DNA of 8,940 nt. Origin: Mycoplasma sp. CAG:877. Lineage in GTDB: Bacteria > Bacillota_I > Bacilli_A > RF39 > UBA660. Below the pieces are notes generated by a model. It was given only the letters and a program-made list of their open reading frames with translations, did no database searches and was not told where the DNA came from. The stretch covers positions 1-8,940 of the forward strand of contig HF992483.1 of NCBI GenBank assembly GCA_000433455.1, in the 5' to 3' direction. Both the position numbers and the translations under genes were made by a program. Positions 1 to 5,588 of the stretch are shown piece by piece (positions within the stretch are counted from its first letter, which is position 1; each line of letters begins with the position of its first letter).

Positions 1-17
1 ATTTAAATAATTTAAAT
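1..17. repeat. AT-rich near-palindrome, two ATTTAAAT copies
   Basis: Two copies of the self-complementary octamer ATTTAAAT are separated by one base, 37 bases ahead of the SSB-like gene. It could be an operator or part of a promoter region, but in DNA this AT-rich it may be chance. Confidence 0.3.
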
Positions 18-53
18 CTTTTAAAAAAATTAAAATGAAAGGAATGATAAAAA

Positions 54-473
54 ATGAAATATGATTTAAATGAAATAATTATATCTGGAACTATTAATAG
101 TATCACAGATAATAAAAATGATTATATTAAGTTTGGTTTAACCACTCTTAAATATGATGAAAGAAAAGTTTTTGCTAGTTTTAATATTAATCGAAATCTT
201 TATGAAATATATAAAGATTTTTTTGTTAAAGGAACAAAAGTATTTATAAAAGGTTATCTTAACTCTTATATTACCAATAATAAAATTCAAAGTTTTGTAA
301 CTGTGACAGATATAGCAAATAATCAAGATGAAATTATGACTGGTAGAAAAGGTCCGCATATAAGACTTGATCCAGATGGAGTTGAAGTTTGGGACGGAAA
401 ACGATGTGAAGCAATACCACCTACTGAAGAAGAACTTAAAGAAATGGAAGAATTATTAAAAGAATATCAATAG
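54..473 (+). CDS. SSB-like OB-fold protein of the mobile element
   Basis: This 139-residue protein resembles element-borne single-stranded DNA-binding proteins. Residues 6-90 show the SSB-type strand pattern: a first strand with SGTINSI, a central FASFNINRNLYEIYKDFF segment, a glycine-lysine turn (VKGTKVFIKGYL) and a last strand SFVTVTDI. The family binds single-stranded DNA during replication or transfer. Unlike housekeeping SSB, it has no long Gly/Gln-rich linker and no acidic DDDIPF-type tip. It ends instead with a Gly/Pro/Asp-rich stretch (about residues 97-123) and a short acidic helix (TEEELKEMEELLKEYQ). The start ATG has AAAGGA about ten bases upstream. It lies 16 bases ahead of the small ORF at 490 and probably shares its transcript. 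The OB-fold call is from pattern recognition, so the exact partner and role are uncertain. Confidence 0.6.
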   Translation: MKYDLNEIIISGTINSITDNKNDYIKFGLTTLKYDERKVFASFNINRNLYEIYKDFFVKGTKVFIKGYLNSYITNNKIQSFVTVTDIANNQDEIMTGRKGPHIRLDPDGVEVWDGKRCEAIPPTEEELKEMEELLKEYQ

Positions 474-489
474 AAAGGTGTGATAATTT

Positions 490-546
490 ATGAAGAATAG
501 TAATTTTTATAAACTATTACACATAGAATTCATTGTGGAGGAATAA
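490..546 (+). CDS. Possible 18-residue small protein or leader ORF
   Basis: An ATG at 490 opens an 18-codon frame ending in TAA, encoding MKNSNFYKLLHIEFIVEE. AAAGGTG (474-480), directly after the SSB-like stop codon, sits nine bases ahead of the ATG and is a good ribosome binding site. The end of this ORF covers the GGAGG ribosome binding site (537-541) of the next gene, so its translation could open or couple expression of the 60-residue gene and the recombinase. The real product may be the peptide itself, a leader peptide, or nothing. I do not recognise the sequence. Confidence 0.35.
   Translation: MKNSNFYKLLHIEFIVEE
500..529 (+). promoter_or_regulatory. Weak candidate sigma-E-like promoter ahead of the recombinase genes
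   Basis: CATAGAAT (522-529) differs at one base from the sigma-E -10 pattern CATACAnT. GTAATTT (500-506) lies 15 bases upstream and partly fits the -35 pattern. The implied start, near 536, is directly ahead of the 60-residue gene and the recombinase. Mother-cell sigma-E control would fit the proposed role, but chance matches are frequent at this base composition. Confidence 0.2.
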
Positions 547-548
547 TC

Positions 549-731
549 ATGTACGAAACATTAGAGTTTTATGATAGTAATGGTTGTGATTTAAAAGAAG
601 TTTTAAAAAGCTGTATATATAAATACTATATGGCTAATAAAAATTCATTAAAAGTATTTAAAACGGACGAAAAAAATAGTATAATTGATTCAACTAATAA
701 AGTGAATGTGTTGTCTACTGAAAGGAGTTAA
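549..731 (+). CDS. 60-residue protein of unknown function, coupled to the recombinase
   Basis: I do not recognise this small protein. It starts at an ATG with a strong GGAGG site seven bases upstream. Residues 14-29 (DLKEVLKSCIYKYYMA) look like an amphipathic helix with several aromatic residues, and the last 30 residues are polar and rich in Lys, Asn, Ser and Thr. There is no signal peptide or membrane segment. Its last codons (GAAAGGAGTTAA) contain the ribosome binding site of the recombinase, which starts two bases after the stop, so the two genes are almost certainly translated together. Large serine recombinases need a small directionality factor for excision, often encoded nearby. This position makes the protein a candidate for that role, which is inference from location only. 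Confidence 0.6.
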   Translation: MYETLEFYDSNGCDLKEVLKSCIYKYYMANKNSLKVFKTDEKNSIIDSTNKVNVLSTERS

Positions 732-733
732 AA

Positions 734-2320
734 GTGTATAATAGATATGCAATAGACAATACGATTTTTAATATAGCCATTTATATAAGATTATCTCGTG
801 AAGATGGTGATGATTTAGAATCAGAAAGTGTCACTAATCAAAGAAGTCTATTAATTGGTTATTTAAAAGCACAGAATTTAGTTGCAGTTGATATTTATGT
901 TGATGATGGTTATACAGGAACAAATTTTGAGCGTCCAGAGTTTAAAAGAATGTTAAGTGACATTGAAAATGGAAAAATTAATATGGTTATAACAAAAGAT
1001 TTATCAAGATTAGGTCGTGACCATGTTATGACAGGTTATTATGTTGAAACCTTTTTTCCACAAAATGATGTCAGATATATTGCCGTAAATGACGATATAG
1101 ATACTTTTTATGAAACTAGTGGCTCAGACATGATGCCATTTAAATTAAGTATGAATGATATGTATGCAAAAGATATTTCTAAAAAAGTTCGTTCAAACTT
1201 ACTTCAAATGAAAAAAGATGGTAAATTTTGTGGTAGTGCTCCATCTTATGGTTATATGAGAGATCCCGAAGATAAGCACAAATTAGTGCCAGATCCAGAA
1301 ACTGCTCCTGTAGTAAAGAAGATATTTGATTTATATGTTGCTGGTTATGGTAGTTCACAAATTGCTGAAATCTTAACAAGAGAAGAATTGCCAACACCTA
1401 TTATGTATAAATACTCTGGTGCTAAATTAAATAACTTTGACCATCCTGAAATATGGAAACACACATCAGTTAGTAATATCATCAAAAACAGAGTTTATGT
1501 TGGAGATTTAATCCAACACAGAGTTCAAAAAGTAAATTATAAGATTAAGAAGATGAAAAATGTTCCAGAAAGTGAATGGTGCATTAAAGAAAATGCACAT
1601 GAACCACTTGTTGATAGAAAAACATTTGAAATAGCACAATCTATTAAAGATTCTTCAAATAATTATAATCCTGAACGAAGAAATGTTGATTATGTCCTAT
1701 CTGATTTAGTTTATTGTAAAGACTGTGGTGCTAGAATGAGTATTAGTTATGATAAAAAAAGAGATAGAGTTACAATGAATTGTAATAACTATCGTAAGTT
1801 TAGTAAGTATGATATATGTTTTTCCCATTATATTAACTATACTAAATTAGAAAATACTGTCTATAATAAGTTAAGCACTATGGCTAATCAATATATTAAT
1901 GATAAAGATGAATTTGAAAATATCATCAAAAATCAATATGTTGATCCTAAACAAGATAAACTTAAAAAGATTGATGAACTTAATTTAAAGATAGCTGAAT
2001 TAAAAAGAAAACAAGACTCTTTATATGATGATAAGTTTAATAATATTATAAGTGTAGAAACTTATCAAAGATTATTTAAAACTACTGAAGAAGATATTAA
2101 AACTGCAAACGAAAAATTAGAAAAATTAAAAGAAGAAATTTCTAGTATAAATGAAGATTCCTCTTGTTATGTTGAATATTTAGATATAATTAAAAGTTTT
2201 CTTGATATGAAAAATCCAACAAGAGAGATTATGAATAGATTAATTGATAAAATATATGTAACTAAAGATAAAAAACTAGAAATTCATTATAGAATTAAAA
2301 AAAGTGAAGTATTAGTATAA
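734..2320 (+). CDS. Large serine recombinase (site-specific integrase/excisionase)
   Basis: This 528-residue enzyme cuts and rejoins DNA at attachment sites through a phosphoserine link. The N-terminal resolvase domain (about 12-155) has the catalytic Ser21 in YIRLSRED, the turn DDGYTGTNFERP (57-68) and TKDLSRLGRD (87-96) with the active-site arginines. The recombinase DNA-binding domain (about 165-300) contains GSAPSYGY and a helical YVAGYGSSQIAEIL segment. A zinc ribbon follows with Cys328, Cys331, Cys350 and Cys362, then a coiled coil (about 405-472) and the usual C-terminal segment ending IYVTKDKKLEIHYR. Length and domain order are normal, and no key residue is missing. The start is GTG at 734, six bases after AAAGGAG; no ATG lies nearer. 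The gene ends about 67 bases from the spoIVA junction, pointing at it, so its natural sites are almost certainly the ends of this element. Confidence 0.95.
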   Translation: MYNRYAIDNTIFNIAIYIRLSREDGDDLESESVTNQRSLLIGYLKAQNLVAVDIYVDDGYTGTNFERPEFKRMLSDIENGKINMVITKDLSRLGRDHVMTGYYVETFFPQNDVRYIAVNDDIDTFYETSGSDMMPFKLSMNDMYAKDISKKVRSNLLQMKKDGKFCGSAPSYGYMRDPEDKHKLVPDPETAPVVKKIFDLYVAGYGSSQIAEILTREELPTPIMYKYSGAKLNNFDHPEIWKHTSVSNIIKNRVYVGDLIQHRVQKVNYKIKKMKNVPESEWCIKENAHEPLVDRKTFEIAQSIKDSSNNYNPERRNVDYVLSDLVYCKDCGARMSISYDKKRDRVTMNCNNYRKFSKYDICFSHYINYTKLENTVYNKLSTMANQYINDKDEFENIIKNQYVDPKQDKLKKIDELNLKIAELKRKQDSLYDDKFNNIISVETYQRLFKTTEEDIKTANEKLEKLKEEISSINEDSSCYVEYLDIIKSFLDMKNPTREIMNRLIDKIYVTKDKKLEIHYRIKKSEVLV

Positions 2321-2332
2321 GAAAAATACAGG

Positions 2333-2351
2333 TTGCTTTTGAGCAATTTTT
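2333..2351 (+). terminator. Short intrinsic terminator after the recombinase
   Basis: TTGCT (2333-2337) pairs with AGCAA (2342-2346) around a four-base loop, followed by five Ts. The stem is only five pairs, so it may be leaky. It lies inside the element, between the recombinase stop and the junction with spoIVA. Confidence 0.45.
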
Positions 2352-2376
2352 AAAAAGACTTATGGGTATCACAAAA

Positions 2377-2400
2377 ACAGGTCATACTGGTACACCGAAG
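2377..2400. other. Probable attachment site (attR): element/spoIVA junction
   Basis: SpoIVA homology starts at the TGG TAC codons (2388-2393) of the conserved TPWY region, while the codon before them reads Tyr instead of the expected Pro. The crossover therefore most likely lies in or next to TGGTAC. GGT-AC-ACC (2389-2396) is a short palindrome with a two-base centre, the arrangement serine recombinases use. ACAGGT at 2377-2382, the related ACTGGT at 2386-2391 and another ACAGGT at 2328-2333 could be recombinase contacts. The exact crossover bases cannot be fixed without the other end of the element. Confidence 0.5.
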
Positions 2401-3503
2401 AAATACCATTTGTAGAAGCAGCTGAAATTGGTACTGAAAAAGTAATAAAAGACCACTCAACAATTGGTATCGTTGTAACTACAGATGGCTCTATCGGAGA
2501 ATTTGAAAGAGGCGACTATGTAGATGCAGAACAAAGAGTCGTAGAAGAATTAAAAAATATTGGTAAGCCATTTATAGTAGTTCTAAATTCAACTCATCCA
2601 ACTCTACCAGAAACAGAAAAATTAGCCGACAAACTAAAAGAGACATACGAAGTACCAGTACTACCAATAAGTATTGAAGCCATGAATGAAAAAGATATGT
2701 ACAACATCTTAAAAGAAGCACTATACGAATTCCCAGTCCTAGAAGTAAAAGTAAATATGCCAGAATGGATTGCAATACTAAATCCTGATCATGAAGTAAA
2801 AAAATCATACATTGACTCAATCAAAGAAAGTGTAACCGAAATTGATAAACTAAAAGACATTAATAACATCATAAGTCACTTCTTAACTAATCCTATGATT
2901 GAAAAAAGTTATCTATCTAATGTAGACCCTTCAACTGGAATAGTAACAGTAAATTTAACTGCACCAGCTGACCTTTATAATAAGACCTTAACTGATATTA
3001 TAAAAATAGATGTAAAAAATAAAGCTGACCTACTTTCACTATTCCAAGAATTCAATACTGCTAAAAAGGAATACGACCAAATAAAATACGCTCTAAAAAT
3101 GGTCAAACAAACCGGTTACGGAGTTGCCACCCCATCTATTGAAGATATGAAATTAGATAAACCAGAAATCATCAAACAAGGTCCAAGATACGGTGTAAAA
3201 CTAAAAGCCGTAGCACCATCAATTCACATGATAAGAGTAGACGTAGAATCAACATTTGAACCAATAATTGGTAGTGAAGTTCAATGTAAAGAATTAATTG
3301 ACTATCTTACAAAAGATCAAGATCATAATCCAAACGAAATCTGGAAAAGTGAAATATTTGGTCGCAGCCTAGATTCCATAGTCCAAGAAGGAATCCAATC
3401 AAAAATAAGTCTTATGCCAGATAATATCCGTTTCAAGCTACAAAATACCCTAACAAAAGTCGTAAATAAAGGTTCGAATAACATGATAGCGATAGTTATC
3501 TAA
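2388..3503 (+). CDS. spoIVA: SpoIVA, C-terminal ~371 codons; 5' part separated by the element
   Basis: SpoIVA is the mother-cell ATPase that polymerises on the forespore surface and anchors the spore coat. The segment reads WYTEEIPFVEAAEIGTEKV and continues through STIGIVVTTDGSIG, EEFNTAKKEYDQ-like and ALKMVKQTGYG blocks to FGRSLDSIVQEGIQ, SLMPDN and the final IAIVI, matching B. subtilis SpoIVA along its whole length as I remember it. About 371 codons are present; adding the missing ~121 gives roughly 492, the family length. The missing part holds Walker A and the start codon. The frame has no start codon before the internal ATG at 2682, which lacks a ribosome binding site and lies deep inside the conserved domain, so it is not a real start. 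No stop or frameshift occurs. As it stands the segment cannot make SpoIVA; excision of the upstream element would restore it. A recently inactivated gene is the alternative. Confidence 0.93.
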   Translation, partial: WYTEEIPFVEAAEIGTEKVIKDHSTIGIVVTTDGSIGEFERGDYVDAEQRVVEELKNIGKPFIVVLNSTHPTLPETEKLADKLKETYEVPVLPISIEAMNEKDMYNILKEALYEFPVLEVKVNMPEWIAILNPDHEVKKSYIDSIKESVTEIDKLKDINNIISHFLTNPMIEKSYLSNVDPSTGIVTVNLTAPADLYNKTLTDIIKIDVKNKADLLSLFQEFNTAKKEYDQIKYALKMVKQTGYGVATPSIEDMKLDKPEIIKQGPRYGVKLKAVAPSIHMIRVDVESTFEPIIGSEVQCKELIDYLTKDQDHNPNEIWKSEIFGRSLDSIVQEGIQSKISLMPDNIRFKLQNTLTKVVNKGSNNMIAIVI

Positions 3504-3512
3504 AAAAAATAT

Positions 3513-3539
3513 AAAGAATCATCTGATTCTTTTTTTTAT
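3513..3539. terminator. Bidirectional intrinsic terminator between convergent genes
   Basis: AAAGAATC (3513-3520) pairs with GATTCTTT (3525-3532) around a four-base loop. A run of Ts follows on the + strand and a run of As precedes it (3502-3509), so it can end both spoIVA (+) and the gene at 3551-3991 (-). Confidence 0.8.
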
Positions 3540-3550
3540 GAAAAAACTAA

Positions 3551-3991
3551 CTACACTACTACACTATTAGAAAGCATTTTTAATACTTCATCACCAAATA
3601 TAAAATTCCCAAACTCAACCATTCTAAGTATAGAAACATCTCTAACATTACAATAAAACTTATTATTATAAAACCTAATCTCCCCACAACCATCTAGTAC
3701 AAAATAATCATCCGTCTCAAAATAAACATCTTCATCATAAAAAACTAATATTCGTAAATCTAGCGTATTAGAATACTCTAACTCATCTATCTTACATAAC
3801 TCAATAAATAAACCAACCAACTCATTAACAAAAACTTTTACTTTATAAAAACCTTTTAATTTTAACTTAACTCTATACTTTAAAATTATATTTTTAACAT
3901 CATCTATTAAATCTATCTTTTCTAAACTAGTAACATAACAAATATTAACAAACATGAAAATTTTATCTACAGATTGTAATTCAATATGCAA
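3551..3991 (-). CDS. Conserved-looking protein of unknown function, 146 residues
   Basis: I do not recognise this protein. It appears soluble, with no signal peptide or membrane helix. A predicted helix rich in Asp/Lys (about 25-45) is followed by strand-like stretches (GFYKVKVFVNE, VGLFIELCKI, LDLRILVFYDEDVYFETDDYF, GEIRFYNNKFYC), suggesting a small alpha/beta or mostly beta fold. A cluster of acidic and aromatic residues lies near 83-97. The start is TTG at 3991, chosen because AGGTGA lies six bases upstream and no ATG is nearby. It sits 44 bases downstream of engB, behind the engB terminator, and converges on spoIVA. It could be read by leakage through that terminator or from a weak promoter in the gap. 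Its place next to a sporulation gene is suggestive but not evidence of a spore role. Confidence 0.75.
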   Translation of the reverse strand: MHIELQSVDKIFMFVNICYVTSLEKIDLIDDVKNIILKYRVKLKLKGFYKVKVFVNELVGLFIELCKIDELEYSNTLDLRILVFYDEDVYFETDDYFVLDGCGEIRFYNNKFYCNVRDVSILRMVEFGNFIFGDEVLKMLSNSVVV

Positions 3992-4016
3992 CTTTCTTCA
4001 CCTAGTAATAATATAT

Positions 4017-4055
4017 GAAAAAAGACTTAATAAGTTTACTCTCCTACTAAGTCTT
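4017..4055 (-). terminator. Intrinsic terminator overlapping the end of engB
   Basis: On the - strand AAGACTTA (4055-4048) pairs with TAAGTCTT (4029-4022), followed by further Ts. The first arm lies in the last engB codons and the stop codon is in the loop. The stem is eight pairs and AT-rich with a long loop, so some read-through into the next gene is likely. Confidence 0.6.
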
Positions 4056-4623
4056 CTATCTTTTTAACTACTTCTTTCACTCCAAGTCTAGTAACACTAG
4101 AGAAAACAACCAAGTCATCCCCAACAACTAAATCTAGTGTATCTAAAATATCTCTTAAACTTTTCTCTTTTTTACTTCCTCCTACTTTATCAGCTTTAGT
4201 CGCAATAACAGTAACAGGTAAATTATAATACTTTAAAAAGTTATACATTAATAAATCATCTTCTGTTGGTTTCATTCTAAAATCTATCAACATAAATACT
4301 CTTTTTAAATTTTCTCTCTTCTCTAAGTACTCTTCAATCATCATTCCAAACTTAGCCTGTGTCTTTTTATCAGTAGCAGCATAACCATATCCTGGAACAT
4401 CTATTAAATAAAACTTATCATTAACTTTATAAAAATTAAGTGTTTGAGTCTTACCAGGTTTAGATGATGTATGAGCTAAATTTCTTCTTGATAAAATCGA
4501 ATTTATAAAACTACTCTTTCCAACATTACTACGTCCAACTAGTAAAAACTCTGGTTTCCCATCTGTTGGATATTGACTTCTTCTAGTCGCTATAATATCC
4601 AAATTAGCCTCTTTAATTACCAT
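4036..4623 (-). CDS. engB: Ribosome biogenesis GTP-binding protein EngB/YsxC
   Basis: EngB (YsxC, YihA) is a small cytoplasmic GTPase of the TrmE-Era-EngA family needed for late assembly of the 50S ribosomal subunit, and is usually essential. All G motifs are visible in the 195 residues: G1 GRSNVGKSS (30-38), the switch region with KPGKTQTLNF (55-64), G3 DVPGYG (75-80), G4 TKAD (142-145) and G5 SSVT (175-178). Length and motif spacing are typical. The ATG overlaps the last eleven bases of nrnA in another frame, so translation is probably coupled to it. It appears to be the last gene of the ackA-nrnA-engB transcript, with a terminator covering its 3' end. In B. subtilis, as I recall, it lies beside lon, so the linkage here is different. 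Confidence 0.96.
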   Translation of the reverse strand: MVIKEANLDIIATRRSQYPTDGKPEFLLVGRSNVGKSSFINSILSRRNLAHTSSKPGKTQTLNFYKVNDKFYLIDVPGYGYAATDKKTQAKFGMMIEEYLEKRENLKRVFMLIDFRMKPTEDDLLMYNFLKYYNLPVTVIATKADKVGGSKKEKSLRDILDTLDLVVGDDLVVFSSVTRLGVKEVVKKIEDLVGE

Positions 4624-5578
4624 TTTCTAAAGCCTCCTCTGATTTATTATATTCCTCTAAGAACTTATCTATATCATCCATTAATTTCATAGCCTCTGTA
4701 AATGTTTTTACTTTGGCACCAGCAGCCTGTTTATGACCACCACCATTATATTTTTCAGCAATCTGATTAATACTAGGTCCACGAGATCTAATAGAAACTC
4801 TAACCTGATCATTTTTAACATCTTCCGTAATAGTAGCCCACACAAGTACTTTATCAATAAAATTAAAATTATTAACCATATTACCAGCTGCTGCACTATC
4901 TACTTCAAACTGATTAATAATATCATTAGTTATCTTAATATATCCTAGTTTATTATCTGTAACAGTCATATGAAGAGCAATATATCCTTCTAATCTAACT
5001 TCATTTAATGGTCTTACATATAACTTTTGATATAAAGGTGCTATATCAAACTTATACTCATCTAAGTATTGAGCCACTAAATTAAATGTTTCAGCAGTAC
5101 AACTACTAAACAAGAATCTATTCGAGTCAGACACTAATCCCATAAATAATACTTCCGCTATCTCCTTATTACACTTTAATGGAGTATTAAGAATTAATCT
5201 CATAATAATCTCACAAGCTGATGTAGCTGTATCTTCTATTAATTCTAAATCACAAAACTTCTCAATAAATGGATGATGATCTATCTTTATAGAATACTTA
5301 AAATCATCTACACTTGCTCCATCCACTCTTTTTCTATCAGGAGTATCAGTAATAATAAGTAGCGCATTATTAACTTTCTCTGCCTTATCTAACTTTCCTA
5401 AAAAAGAAAATTTAGCACTACCAGTACCTATAGCTAAAACTTTCTTTTCTGGAAAAGTTAATTTTATAGAATCCCTAAGTGCAATCTGACTAGCCATTGC
5501 ATCAGGATCTACTCCTATATGTCTAGCAATTACTATTACATCATATTTTTTTATTTCCTTAAATATTTTCTTATACAT
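4613..5578 (-). CDS. nrnA: Bifunctional oligoribonuclease / pAp phosphatase, DHH family
   Basis: NrnA degrades 2-5 nucleotide RNA fragments from the 5' end and removes the 3' phosphate from pAp, a by-product of sulfate assimilation and acyl-carrier-protein maturation. The DHH domain holds the metal ligands: H20, D24 and D26 in HIGVDPDAMAS, D78 in TDTPD, D100-H101-H102 in IDHHPF and D151 in GLVSDSN. The C-terminal DHHA1 domain has the substrate-binding GGGHKQAAG (279-287). At 321 residues it has the normal length. The start ATG at 5578 is preceded by AGGAA seven bases away, partly formed by the ackA stop codon (ten-base gap), and the 3' end overlaps engB by eleven bases, so it is the middle gene of an operon. 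Related DHH exonucleases (NrnB, RecJ) differ in length and motifs, so NrnA fits best. Confidence 0.92.
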   Translation of the reverse strand: MYKKIFKEIKKYDVIVIARHIGVDPDAMASQIALRDSIKLTFPEKKVLAIGTGSAKFSFLGKLDKAEKVNNALLIITDTPDRKRVDGASVDDFKYSIKIDHHPFIEKFCDLELIEDTATSACEIIMRLILNTPLKCNKEIAEVLFMGLVSDSNRFLFSSCTAETFNLVAQYLDEYKFDIAPLYQKLYVRPLNEVRLEGYIALHMTVTDNKLGYIKITNDIINQFEVDSAAAGNMVNNFNFIDKVLVWATITEDVKNDQVRVSIRSRGPSINQIAEKYNGGGHKQAAGAKVKTFTEAMKLMDDIDKFLEEYNKSEEALENGN

Positions 5579-5588
5579 CTTAAATTTC

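Larger units (their letters stand above)
1..2387. mobile_element. Right end of an integrated element (serine-recombinase type) inserted in spoIVA
   Basis: Everything left of the point where SpoIVA homology begins (about base 2388) belongs to an inserted element. It carries an SSB-like protein, two small ORFs and, next to the junction, a large serine recombinase reading toward the junction. The left boundary is outside the window, so the element is longer than 2.3 kb and its full gene content is unknown. The spoIVA reading frame has no start codon between its upstream stop (TGA, 2340-2342) and base 2388, and the sequence just left of 2388 does not fit SpoIVA, which places the boundary. Leucine codons are almost all TTA here, whereas CTA is common in the adjoining spoIVA, which supports a separate origin. 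It could be a prophage or conjugative-element remnant, a small mobilisable island, or a domesticated skin-like sporulation element. Confidence 0.85.

Noticed and set aside
2572..2820. Minus-strand ORF rich in Leu
   Set aside because: Antisense shadow of spoIVA, low-complexity composition, no ribosome binding site.
2682..3503. Free-standing 273-residue gene starting at ATG 2682
   Set aside because: The same frame continues upstream to about 2388 with clear SpoIVA sequence, and the ATG has no ribosome binding site, so it is an internal Met of SpoIVA.
4733..4948. Plus-strand ORF of 71 residues
   Set aside because: Shadow of nrnA, with Asn/Ile-rich composition expected from antisense AT-rich codons.
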